Positions 23,560-34,596 are shown, numbered from the stretch's first letter. The stretch is DNA of 64,000 nucleotides from Paragonimus westermani (GCA_008508345.1 QNGE01001223.1:90908-154907); one strand, 5' to 3'. Numbers and translations: made by a program. Notes: generated from the letters alone by a model not told the origin.

Positions 23560-25730
23560 GCCTACAGTTTCGCTGTGTTATGGGTCCACTGTGTTCTTCA
23601 AGTATTAACCACCATATTGTACGGAATGGGGTTTGGCAGTGTGAATAAGGTGTAACGAGCATTACGTACCGTTGCGCGCTAATAATGCTGGTTGCTGCCA
23701 GTACCTCCCTAAACTCCAGCTCATCAGCTTGGGGCTGCTTGGGCAGTTTTTCCGGTAGCCACGAACTCTCGAGTCCCCACGGAATGTCGGGCCATCCAAC
23801 CACATGTGCGATTCTCTAGAACAAGTACTGCAGGCTCCTTGGAAAGCTGTCCACCGGCCTCAGCTCAGACGGAACGGGTCGCCGCTGACAGCCCAGGGTA
23901 TAGTCGAGGGTTATTTGAACAGGGTTAGCTATGAATCTGACAAAGCGACGAGGGGTGTTCCTCACTCTAACACAATGGCTGAGTCTTCCCAAAGTCTGAT
24001 TTTGTCAAAGGTCAACGGGAATGCACCCAATGCAAGCCTCATACGTTTGGCGGCCAATACCGCGGTCGCAGGTTCGAACCTCAGGGCAGACAAGGGATTC
24101 AAAGGTGCAACCCGGGATTTTCTCAGAAGTGATCAACATCTACATCGTCCGTCTGAGAAGCATTAGAAAATATATGCAGCTCTGAGTGCATTAAATTCTG
24201 TTCACGAGGTATGATACAACGTGAAACAACAACTAGGCCCTCCGTCGCTACGCCCTATAACCATTTTTCCCGCTCTCCCAGGCACTTTTAGTCTGATGGT
24301 GTATCTCATCCGGTGTTCGACCCACGTAGGCACTGGAGTCACTTCCTACCGCAAAGGACAAATGGAGCAGTGAACCCCACTGACTTTACGCCGACGCGAT
24401 ACAGGCCACTAGGCCCCATCAAATGAATTTTTTTTTCCGCAAAGACACGCGAAGTCCAAGACACCCCTCTGACACGCGCCCTTGGACCAAAAGTACCCTC
24501 CGGTGATTGTTGCCATTTAGGTCCAGTGTTGTTGACACGGATATCGTTTCGTTTGACGATACACTCACCAGCACACCAGCTGGAAGTCCAATTTGCCAGC
24601 TTGTATCTACCCAGAGGGGATATTCCGCGCACACTAGACGCCAAACCTCCGACGTCTACAAGTATATTCACTGATACCCAGCAGTCATCACTGTTGAAAT
24701 TCCCGTCTACAGCTTGACTGGCCATCTTAATAAACCGATGCTTACTGCCAGTTGCAGTCTCCCAGAAAAAATTCGCCACACAGAAGGGAGAGGAGGTAGC
24801 CCCGAAATGGTGGACCATAATCTTGTACGTGTCCAGTGGGCCAGACATTGACTCATCGCTCTACCAAAGTATGCTCAGTGCCAACCTCTCTCTTTCGGGA
24901 CCCCTCGTCTTCGAAAACACCCCCTCTAAACCCTAGGATAATGCTATTAAATCATTGAGGGGCAGGAATAAAACACCCACTAGGTTGTTCTCCAGAACTT
25001 GTCCCTGCAGTAAGACATTGTTACTAGAGATGTCCTTGCACTTCGCCGTGCAGACGAATACGGTTGGCATCTTCTCAGGCTTATTTGGATCCATCACCTA
25101 CTGGTAGCATAGGTATCACCAGTTGAGGGTTATATTCTTATCAGTGTCAACTCTCAATCTATGGCCTCTAGTCACATGTGCCTTTATAATCTCGTCATAT
25201 ATATGTGCCAGTCCGATTTCATGATAGTCTTCCGCCTAGTGGATATAGACGTTCCTGAGCCATCCATCGGTCCTCTGGAAGACTTGCACTGTCAGACCGC
25301 CATAGCAAGCCAACCTCGCGCCGACCATCCTTGGGCGTGGCAGAGGATCTAACAATACGCGTAGCTCGTTGTTAATTACAGGAGTTAGTCATCTCATCGA
25401 ACAACCTGCTCTCGGCGAACTCTGTGTAAAACATGTCGACAATTAACTCCCTGTTCAGCCAGTGCGTTATCCTCAGCAGGTCACTTTCGGTTCGCTTGGA
25501 CTTGCAAACTGGTGGGCCTTACGTGATTCTAACACGCAGCCTTCTTCTGGCGTCAAGGACATCATTAATGGACTGCATAAACATTAGGCAGTTATTTGTT
25601 CGCATTAACATGCAAACGTCAACTGGTTTGTGGCCTGGATACAGACAAGTTCAACACGGATCGGTAAACGTGTCCGTGGTTCTTACACAAAAATTGCATA
25701 ACTACCCCGAGAAAGCATGCTCCTGATTAC
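23560..25730 (-). mobile_element. BEL/Pao LTR retrotransposon remnant (Pol)
   Basis: Minus-strand pieces in order: DGRREVGLLWRS (about 25330), IYDEIIKAHVTRGH (about 25200), VMDPNKPEKMPTVFVCTAKCKD and NNVLLQGQVLENNLVGVL (25090-24970), then HHFGATSSPFC (about 24810-24780), SDDCWVSVN (about 24690) and TAPFVLCGRK (24368-24339), and further on GPTFxG / PKQPQADELEFREV (23820-23690). These match BEL Pol: the pre-RT EVSLLWKE block, NPxKPxKxRVVFDCAAKxxGxSLNxxLLQGPDLxNxLVGVL, FGATSSPxC, YVDDCLVSV and the post-RNase H GPxFL region. The catalytic YVDD-type motif reads NSDD. Frame changes, stops and an inserted tRNA-like repeat show it is dead. Confidence 0.85.
23990..24110 (+). repeat. tRNA-like (SINE head) fragment inside the BEL remnant
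   Basis: GGTTCGAACCTC at 24070-24081 is a near-consensus Pol III B-box, preceded by GGCGGCCAATACCGCGGTCGCA, as in tRNA-derived SINE heads. It lies in the RNase H-to-integrase interval of the BEL remnant, where no Pol similarity is visible. Confidence 0.4.
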
Positions 25731-26339
25731 TTCGCAGATCTATTTCCAACAACAGTCAAATGCGAATCATTATTCTCAAACCATCCATCTCAGACCCTAG
25801 ATGAAAATTACCCGCAGGGAGTGAAATCTACCGTTAGACGGCAATAAAATAAGAAATCATTGAGCACTGGACGATATTTCCGTGGTATCGCCCAGGAATG
25901 TGAAATTCATCGATTTCCATGACAGAGAGCATCAGGAGAGTTAAAAAGATTTGTTTTAGTCGACCGTAAATCAGTTTGTCCTTCATTTGGCGCCGAGATC
26001 GAAATCAGCGATGGTAGGTGTTGTGAAGAATTTTTTCACGTGTGATTAATATTTGATCGATGTCATCTTATATTCCATTTTAGGTTATGGATTATTAACA
26101 GGGCTTCAAAGAAGTCTTTGAGGATCGCGAATTCGCTAGCTTCAGCGAGTTCAAATTTGCTTAGATAGGTACATGAAGGATCACAATGTTCTGTGTGTGC
26201 TTGATTCAAGCAAGAAATCAGGCAGTGTACACTTGAAATATGATCATGTAAGTGTGATTGCCGTTGAGTTTACCTGTTAGATAGCGTTCCGTTGCATAAA
26301 ACAAGCAACGTAAGAGCGAAAGCCGTGGAGTACGACGTG

Positions 26340-26672
26340 TTTAGTGAGTTCAGTTCAAATACTTCCCATTGCATAGCTCCAGCAATACATGCTGCCAATC
26401 ACGCTTTAACGTGGTTAGGAGGAATACCGTGTTGGTTGTTAGCTCTTTCACGTTGGAGTACAACCACGACATAACTGCCTTGCTCTACGATGCATATCCA
26501 AGGTTTCGTGGGCTCACAGACAGTGAAATGAACAACTCGAGACATCTTTTTGAGTACAACACGCCAACTGCTGAGTTGAAGCAGTATGTTGCGGATGTTT
26601 ATGGCAAGTATATAACTACCATGGATATTTTCAACATCCGTCATCGGTTGAAACCGCCAGCGATAAGTAAGT
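26340..26672 (+). mobile_element. MULE/FAR1-like transposase N-terminal fragment (tentative)
   Basis: The frame reads CQSRFNVVRR, LVVSSFTLEYNHDIT, then YPRFRGLTDSE and LKQYVADVYGKYITTMDIFNIR. In MULE/FAR1-type and SWIM transposases an N-terminal CxxxxRx...LVVxxFxxEHNH zinc module is followed by YPxxRxLxxxE and Lxxxxxxx(F/Y)GKxxTxxDIxNxRxR, so the order fits. The first His of the usual HNH reads Tyr here. A consensus donor (GTAAGT at 26665) follows. No core transposase domain was found downstream. Confidence 0.45.
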
Positions 26673-26699
26673 GTCTTAGTGTGCACTAATGTACCAACT

Positions 26700-26845
26700 C
26701 CGACATTGAAACGAAAACAGAGACCGTGTGCAGCTCCACTATTCATTGATGATACATCAGAAGATGAGTTTCGCGTTGTTCCCTCACGCAAGCGGGTCCA
26801 AGTGAAAGTGTTCGCGAATGACTACACAGACGTCGCCGTCAAATG
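26700..26845 (+). other. possible exon with acidic/basic linker, unassigned
   Basis: An open stretch bounded by an acceptor-like ACAG near 26710-26720 and a consensus donor GTAAGT at 26845 encodes APLFIDDTSEDEFRVVPSRKR. The composition is like the linkers of transposon-encoded proteins. It may belong with the preceding MULE-like exon. No domain is recognised. Confidence 0.3.
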
Positions 26846-29333
26846 TAAGTGCTACCCCACTCAACACGTTATATACGGTTTAACTGTAGACCAGCATACA
26901 CAGCAAGAGGAGGACTTCTACTGAAGCGGCACCGAAAGCATGCAGCCTACCTGATTTCTGACGGAATATCCTAGAGAATGATAACGTGTACATATAATAA
27001 ACGTATTTCGATATTTCATTATCGTGATGTTCTGTCTGGGGGTGTAGGTAGGCTGACCGTCGAGCATAGACGTCAGTGTGTCCAACCATATGTCGTGACG
27101 TAGGCTGACCGTCGAACGGTTAACCCCGAATGGCTTCATGCAGTACAGTACCTCACTTCTGGTTGAACTTCTTCGCTTTCCTGAAGACACGTGAAATTCC
27201 ATCTCCTTGGTGATCAGGTAACTGAAGAATTTTACCCATTTTTTGGTTACCTCAAGGCCAAAGCAGCTCACGCCGATTGCGGTGAGCAATATCTGCTCTA
27301 AGCAGATCACGCCAGGTTTCGCCCGCATTTTGTTTAGAAGTCATCAGCTGCGGGCTTATCTCCTTACCCACGACGCCTCTAATTTTCAGTGGTTTCCAAT
27401 CGCACGTGGGGATGATCATTATTACCCAAACTTATAAACTGTCGGCACCTATTTCAAGGAATATCAAATGAAAAGTCTTTAAAAAATGGCTTACAAGTTA
27501 TACGGTGCATGTTTATTAATCATTGGTTCCTTATTCCATCTATCAACCAGATCGCGAAACTTCAGCTATCTCGTCATCATATTTCGCTGTTAATTTAGCG
27601 GAAATCCTTGGCGTCCTTGATAAACATCGTTGGCGCATTAAAACAAACAAATTCTCACAGTACAATAGGCATATTTCATACTTTCCTGAATATTTCGTCC
27701 GCATTCACTCCCATGATATTCCAAACTCACATATTTACGGTAAACTAACGACAGCATCTACTCCCTGCGGGTAAATTTCAGTCAGACCCTAAACAATGTA
27801 GCGCTCCAAATAACCTGCGATTTCAAGCGAGCTGGAGTTTTCTATAGCACTTTTTAACCCGCTCCCTGTCCTAGGCTCGGAAATCCATATTTTCTCAAAA
27901 ATTCGCCCCATTCGACGGAAAGTCGAACTTTTTGTTTCCGCCTATTTGAGTGACGGTCACTTTAACTCATTTTTAAATCTGACGCTAACTGGTTTGCCAA
28001 GTAACCCAGCATCATGGTCGCCAAAAACCTACAGATGCAGCTGCTGTCCACCTGCTGGACCGGCAAAAATCTGAGGACGGTATTCTTTTTTACCTGCAGG
28101 ATTCTGAGCTGGCGCAGCTGTGTTCCGTTGCCTGCGTTCATGAGTCGATGACCTATTTTGCGACGTTCGCTTCTCTCGCGACAGGACTACTGTTCGCGGC
28201 CCACTGTGTTTTCTCTTGTATTTTTCTGCCAGTGGTGCAAACACTGTTTTATGAAATCATTGCCATCACCGTAGTTGTTGTGGTCTCATCTGCACTAACG
28301 GAGCAGTACCGTATCGATTAGTATCGGTGGTCCAGAATGCAGTTGATGTTGAAGTAGGTGCCGGAATTGATTGACGACTGCTGTGTGTTCGATGCAGAGT
28401 CGATGACAACGTTTTCTGTCCATGTTTACTCCCATCTTGTTAACCCTTCTCCTCACGTTCATAAGGTTCCTGGCAGAGAACGCGAGCTTTCTTGGCTGAA
28501 AATTTTCGCAGCTGATAGACGGTCACGTCGATCAACGGTGAATGTTTGAATTTGTAATATCATCGGAATTGTGGTTGGCTGAATATTCTGGTAGGCGTAA
28601 AATAAGCCTTTTTTCTACACGAAATAATTTTGCTTTAATAGGTGAAAGATTTTTTATCAGGGTTGTCAAAAATTGCGGTAATTCAATAAAGAGGCACTGC
28701 AACGCATTACGCTGTCGTGTGTTCGACGCCATTTGAATTTCCAACTGTGTGAGTTGTGTACACGACTTACTGGGCCTCTGGCTGATGCTTGTCGGTTTTT
28801 GTTTTAATTCCAGGTTATCGTTTTGCCCCAATCCTCCAGAGAAACGCCATTCTTAGGCGCCTTCACTCCGTTACACATCACAGCACGTTGACGAGTTTGA
28901 TGAAACTGGTAACTTGGTTGATAGATGGAGCTAACCAATGTGATTGGCAAATCGCTTCCCGCCAAATAGTGCATTCAACAATCCATGAAGCAGTTGGTAA
29001 CGGCGGACATAGATGAGAGCTTATGAAACCATCACCACATTGAACTAGAGACCGAAGACGTGACGGCGCCGTGGGCGGGATTTCTTGTATGGGTTGAGAA
29101 ACCCCCGCAAAGCAACTTGTTCGTCCGTGCATGAGGGAAGCCATAGGCACCGAATTGGCGTTGCACATGGCTTGTGCTGGTGGAATAGGAAGATAACATT
29201 CAAGGATTCCACGCTGCGATACGTTATCGAAGGTGAGTGCAAACGTTATGAAAGTCTCAAATGAAGGCAGAAGTGCTACTGTCGAAGTCTCTCTACTAAG
29301 AGACCGAGAGAAAAGATCCCAAGTAGCAAACCG
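26846..29333. other. no gene recognised; a small direct repeat
   Basis: GTAGGCTGACCGTCGA occurs twice, near 27047-27064 and 27100-27116. Open frames of 60-180 codons exist (for example 29426-28878 minus and 28244-28029 minus, the latter rich in Arg/Lys/Gln), but none matches a family I know. Confidence 0.45.
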
Positions 29334-29390
29334 TTGCGGGGCCCGAGCGGGCCCCGCGCGGGCCACCGCGGGCCAGGAGAAAAAATCGCC
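29334..29390. repeat. GC-rich hairpin
   Basis: A sudden GC-rich patch in otherwise AT-leaning DNA. CGGGGCCCG and CGGGCCCCG form a perfect 9-bp stem around a two-base loop (about 29337-29356), followed by GCGGGCC twice. It lies about 430 bp outside the left end proposed for the CACTA-like element. Confidence 0.6.
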
Positions 29391-29930
29391 AGTGAAGCTT
29401 CCAACGCGGTCCGCAAAATTCGACAATTATAAAAACGGCTTCCTCATCATTTTTGTTACGCTCTCCAGGCTTACTGATGCCGCCCATGAAGAAGATTGAA
29501 AAAAATCGGAAAAATTAAAAGTTTATTGTTAACTTTACAAAAGTGCATCGGTTACATACAGTTCATTATGCACGTGTCCAGGAAATTTAGCCATCGACGT
29601 TGGAGCGACTGCAACGCATTTGGACGCACGGTGGGGAAACCTGCAGAGAGGAATGCAAGGGAAATATGTAATAAACGGAATGCAGCAATCGGACTGCAGC
29701 GAATGTTTTTAAAACAAATCGAACAACACAAGAAAGCATTCACAAAACATCTGTGATTTATTAAAATAATCTAACGCACTGTTTATGAGGGTTCGCAACA
29801 GCCTCACGCTCAAAGGCGGGTGTGCGTCACATGCACGCTATATTATTTACCACATTCACAGAACAACCCAATATTGGCAGTACTTTCGAGGTAGTTTTCA
29901 CAAATGGCATAAGAAATAGCACTCACTTCG

Positions 29931-31402
29931 TTAGTCGGTATCCAAATCTAAATTTTGCTGGTTAGATTGCTTCGTTCCACGTTTCATGCGCCCGCCGGCT
30001 CGGTCGCGCGCGTTTCTGAACGAACGTCGCATGTGCACGCGCAGCTCTTCAGCGGAGATATCCGCGTACCTCTGTTGACTGGAGATAGCATCTTTAATGA
30101 TTTACACGATGGAGAATAGGTGATGAGACATTACCTTGGACTACCTCCATCAACAGCAAGTCAAAGGCCGCCCGTTTGTTAGCAGTCCCAGTCCAGTTAG
30201 TGGTAATTGCCAGGTCGTGATGTATGAGAGAGGACATTATGCGACGCACGGTATCCGCAACGTCGGTTCCATTCATTCTAGCGAGTGACTTCATCTACAA
30301 GAAATAAGTATCACATTAACTGCTGCGTTGTACACATCCGACTTGGCCAACTCGGCCTCCCGTGCAACCAGATCCCCTTGCGTTCGTGCGGGCGACCTGA
30401 ACGTTTCAGGCATGGATGCCGGTCTGGGATCATTGGAGGGCGGAAAATTGCGGGCCATTTGCGTTTCCAACGCTTGCAGCCGGGAGTTGACGGTTGACAG
30501 TGTTACAACTATTCCTTTGACCAAATCCAAAATGGCCGCGATGTCGCCTTGACTGGGATCACTGTCAATCCTGGGGGAACGTGAGTTCTGTACCATGTAC
30601 TCACCTGCTGTTACTGTACAGAATCCGAGTGATCAGACGAACTCGTGTTGGCGTACATCCGTGCAGACAAGGTTGAGTGTATGTCAAAGTGGGATGTGCA
30701 AACCGTTGAACTGCCAAAAATGGTTACATAGAATGACGGCCAAGACAACTTACGGAATGGCTGTAGCCTCGGGTACCAACAGAGGTGATAATTCAACGGG
30801 GTCTGCAGATAGCATTGTGGATGGCCCAGGAATGGGAGAACGCCGGGGAGAGCTAAACGTCACAAACAAATGAGCGGCGAATTTTGCGGCGACGTTACTT
30901 AGGCATAATCGGCTAGGGCAATGCCGGTATTGGTGGGACGGGATAAACTGAAGGCTCTTGACGACCAGTACCCTTCTTCTTACTACCGTATTCGTCGTCA
31001 GAACTGAAACCCACGGGAACCCTGAAAGTCGGTAATGTTTATATTGTCGGTATACTCACCGCTTTTTCTCTGTGTATCGAGTGTTGAAGTTTGTCAGCCG
31101 ACTAGTGCAGTCGGAGCCGGTATCCGACGACTACCGTACTGTCTCCCGTTCCTCTGCGTGTGCATCGACGTAGGTGGCTGAACTGCTGGGAATTACAGAA
31201 TGCAAAACTAACCTGTTCGTGCTAAATCGATTACTGCGTATTGCGGTGCAGTGGGTGGCAGGGGCTCGTGCGCATGTAGTAACTTGTGATAGGCACACAA
31301 GTTGCGACTGCCCGGCCACCGCACAGTGTGCTCATCTACAAACCACGCTGTGCTCACGATAGCAACGGAGTTGTCTTCAATAAACTTGACGACGGTAAAA
31401 AT
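29931..31402 (-). CDS. multi-exon DUF4806-family protein gene, next to CACTA-type transposase
   Basis: Exons deduced by hand, 5' to 3': 31402-31213, 31182-31060, 31021 to about 30970, 30852-30754, 30710-30620, 30587-30321, 30294-30135, 30091-29931. Introns are 26-43 nt, GT..AG. The last five exons join in one open frame of about 258 codons with matching phases at every junction. The first exon reads FTVVKFIEDNSVAIVSTAWF and VRWPG, like the N-terminus of DUF4806 proteins (VVxFxEDxxVxVVPxSWl...WPP). The middle is Ser/Pro/acidic linker (FSSDDEYGSKKKG, SSPRRSPIPGPST). The last two exons give SLARMNGTDVADTVRRIMSS, TNWTGTANKRAAF, then VHMRRSFRNARDRAGGR: the DUF4806 domain. Its molecular role is unknown. 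An in-frame TAG in exon 2 and an unclear exon 1/2 and 3/4 junction may be model errors or decay. Confidence 0.75.
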
Positions 31403-31488
31403 CTACAAACGCTTGTCATAGTCAAAATCAGTAATATCTCGAAGTACTTCTACGACCATGTTCTCAGAGTACAAAAAAGATGAAGTGA

Positions 31489-33248
31489 TCAGTTCATAGT
31501 GTGCAAAATCGGTATGAAAACGCTGTATTTTACATTAAGAATATGCATGTATTTGTAGTGAATGTCATGCACTGCGCAAGAATGTACTGTTCCGGATGAA
31601 CTATGCACTTTAAAAATATACAAATGGGAAGACTGTAAACAGTGTGTGAAAAAATTATCATATCTTAAGAATAAACGAAACCGGATTACGTCACCGCAAT
31701 ATACAATGAGTGGCGGTCTCCTATGCACAATNACCGGATTACATCATCGCAATATACAATGAGTGCCGGTCTTCGGCGCACAATAATAGCATTGTCAGGG
31801 GCGGTACTGGAGAAGTAGACATTATTGTGTACAAGACCGTCACTTGAAGACAATGGTCTTGCAAGGGGGACGCGGATGTCTTCAAACACACATGTATTCA
31901 TATCCAATGGGGGGTGGTAAGGAGGGTTTCGGCAGCTCGCCGATAGATTTGTTGGGCAGGGTGTGATGGGGAATGCACATAGCCTTTCAGGTAACGCATG
32001 AATGATTCAAACGAGAACGCCGAAAATTCATCCAGTGACTCGTAAACACGTACATCGCTGGGGAGGTGCATCAAAGAATGGACATTGTACACTATCTGCT
32101 CCGATCCACAAAGGCGACCAAAGTGTTTAATAAAAACAATGAGTAAATGACTGACGAAATCGAAATAAGTTACATACAAAGTAGGGTGACACAAAATATG
32201 AATACATATACACAACTTCAAAAGATTGCGGTATTTGCAAGGATCGAGTATGCCTCGAAGAACAACAGGTCCTATGTACATTGGAAACTGATGGAATTCA
32301 GTGGCTTTCCATCGCGTGACCTCCGTCAAAGGTCGACAACGTCGAGGGAAGTCACACGGAATGTCAGCTTGCAAGTCCGATATACGTGCTGATATTACCG
32401 TGACACTGTTCGCACTCAGACGAAGGTTGCGGTCGACGGGACTGAAAAGCCACAAATTCAACATCCGTTCCATTACTCCGAGACATACTAGGTGCATGTA
32501 GTCCAGTGGGAAAGTAGACACCATGTCAATGGGAATGTCACAGATAGGGGAATCTCCGATGTGGTGAGCCGGATTGCTCTGAAGAATGAAGCTTTCATGT
32601 GTCCGCAACGGAGAATGTGACGATGGGAAGGTGAGACGACGTGCAACACGGATTCCATCCTGTGTGCATTTATCACAGCCGAAGTAGCCTGAATGCCCTT
32701 TGACCTGCCTAAGGAAGCATCGAGCAGGAGTATCACAGATAACACTTAGCAGACTGCACTGTAGTGTNTCGCAGACTGCACTGTACTGTGCGCTCCGGTG
32801 TGCACTGCAGGCCATCTCGCAATAAGTGCTGGAGTTCGTTGATGCAGTCCGCCAGGAACTGCGGTACATTGGATGGTTTCGATGGTCCACAATAGATGCC
32901 TACTATAAACGGTTCCCAAGTCGACGGTGAAACAGTGCGCCCTAAAATAGGCCACAATTGTGTTTTTGACGCGTTGAAAGGTGATACCCTGTCAATGTGC
33001 AACTGTAACTGGGCACTAGTGTAGTCATCGTTGCCAGGCAATGACAGATGGTGCAGTAACGCCTTCTCTAACCCGAAGTGCACGTGAACACCGGACCCGA
33101 TGTACTTCTTAGGGCAGTCTCGCCGAGTGGGCATCAATGTCCTTGGGTCCCGAGGAAGAGTTGGGTAGTTCATTCTCAGCACTCCCAGGAACATTGACTG
33201 ATAAACCATGCGCGTATGTGACTGTTGGAAACAGAAGGCCAAATCTTC
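31489..33248 (-). CDS. CACTA/EnSpm (Tnp2-like) transposase, apparently broken by assembly errors
   Basis: Blocks in order on the minus strand: YPTLPRDPRTLM, HFGLEKALL, HIDRVSPFNASKTQLWPILG (first conserved Asp), FIVGIYCGPSKPSNVPQFL, then ICDTPARCFLRQVKGHSGY (second Asp), GCDKCTQDG, PIDMVSTFPLDYMHLVCLGV (third), SRWKATEFHQF-like WKATEFHQFPMYIGPVVL, YNVHSLMHLPSDVRVY, LDEFSAFSFESFMRYLKGYV, and a C-terminal region with NAIIVRRR and NNFFTHCLQSSHLYIFKV-like text. This is the animal EnSpm transposase with a DUF4218-like tail. Three defects split it: single-N duplications at 32768 and 31732 and a one-base slip in a run of six G at 31909-31914. Each is explicable as assembly or sequencing error. Start is placed at an acceptor-like AG (33250-33249); upstream exons are not resolved. 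Confidence 0.85.
31680..31784. repeat. 52-bp near-duplicate around a single N (assembly join)
   Basis: 31680-31731 and 31733-31784 are about 87 percent alike and separated only by the N at 31732. The duplication shifts the transposase frame; with one copy the frame reads through. Confidence 0.8.
32749..32789. repeat. 19-bp near-duplicate around a single N (assembly join)
   Basis: GCAGACTGCACTGTAGTGT (32749-32767) and its copy at 32771-32789 differ at one base; the N is at 32768. The 22-bp offset breaks the transposase frame exactly before the ICDTPAR block. Confidence 0.8.
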
Positions 33249-33947
33249 CTATATAACTCTCCTCCGATCCACCGCTACGTAACGCTCCCAAGTTCCCAGC
33301 AAGCGCCCTGAGAGAAGGTTTCCCAATGACAAAGCTGCGCTTACTTTAGGTACGTCTGCGTGCAACTGGACGTTCCAATAATACATTTGTGGACGTACTG
33401 GCGACCGGTACCATTTCAACAGGACCATCGATCAACACATGTGGCACATCTGCGCGGCACAGTTCACCTGAGAATGAGAAAAAATTCATCATATTACTTC
33501 GCAGTTCCTGTTTAGGGCAACCTCGGAGGTGGTCCCACATCGAGAACCTCGGACTGCAGCAACAAGGCATCTGCATAAGTAGCCGTTTCCGGTAGCGATA
33601 AATGGCAGCTTTTGATGTTCAACGCATTGCAACTATACACCTACAATACAAGCTTCATGGATGTGTTTGAAATCCCATATCTCCGTACATAATGGAGATA
33701 GAGCGAACACGAAACATAACAATCTTACAGTATTCCTTCCGGGTATCACAATAATACTACGGATATTCGCCTATTCACATTGGGTAACCTCAATTTAACC
33801 TCATGAACTTGTCCAATATTCGAACATGAACCACAACAATACAACTTTCATGGATATTTTTGAAATGCAATTACTCAGTTATTATTTTACATAGAACAAT
33901 AAACAAATGACCTCCAGAAAGCACTCTCCGTGAGTGATATGAGAATG

Positions 33948-34064
33948 AACAACAGCGGCTAATTTCTCACGTACTTCTGCAGAACAGCATAACCGTCCAA
34001 CGTGCNAACAACAGCGACTAATTTCTTACGTACTTCCGTAGAACAGCATAACCGTCCAGCGTGC
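33948..34064. repeat. 58-bp near-duplicate around a single N (assembly join)
   Basis: 33948-34005 and 34007-34064 are over 90 percent alike, nearly all differences being transitions; the N is at 34006. Same structure as the other two joins. Confidence 0.8.
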
Positions 34065-34596
34065 ACAAATCTTGCCTCAGCGAGCTCGGAAAATTAGCGA
34101 TTAAAGATGTCTGACTTTACGACGTCATTTAAACAAATGTCACATATTTTGCTGCAAAGAAGGGTGCAGATTTCGAGGTAATGTTCATAGACATTTAATT
34201 TTAAGAGAATTATTCCATGGGATGCTTGTTTCGCTAAATTTTCTCATGGCCCACCGAAACCCGCAGGAAACCGTTCAGTCGTGGTGGGCCATGTGTTACA
34301 TGGGATATGAGCACGTGGATGAAAATTTGGTTTTGCAACGCTCGAGAAAGAGGAGGAGTGGGAAGGACAAGAAGAAAGCAGCAGATGAAGCAAACATATT
34401 TCCATGTACAACGTTGATATTTGCGTACATGAGATCAATGATTTACGTTGATTACCTATGGACAACAGCATCGTGTATTCTGGCGCTCACGTGTGCCTAA
34501 CGAGTACTTTTGAGCATAACAGTGACTGTGAAATCCATAGACCGAGGGATAAAATAATACAATATTATATTGCAAATATATGTGCGCAGCTTAAAA

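Larger units (their letters stand above)
29777..34524 (-). mobile_element. CACTA/EnSpm-like DNA transposon with a DUF4806 partner gene (ends tentative)
   Basis: The block holds a CACTA-type transposase and, 29 bp after its stop, a DUF4806-family gene on the same strand. Candidate ends are CACTGTTTATG at 29777 and, inverted, CACTGTTATGC reading back from 34524; they share about ten bases with one indel. The enclosed 4.75 kb would be an ordinary size for such an element. No clear 2-3 bp target duplication is visible and the match is short, so the boundaries are inference; the two-gene content is seen directly. CACTA elements have been described in schistosomes (SmTRC1). Confidence 0.5.

Noticed and set aside
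23804..24166. 120-codon plus-strand open frame
   Set aside because: It lies opposite the BEL Pol remnant and includes the tRNA-like repeat; a shadow frame.
28878..29426. 182-codon minus-strand open frame
   Set aside because: Its start lies in the GC-rich hairpin region and it shows no domain or conserved motif.
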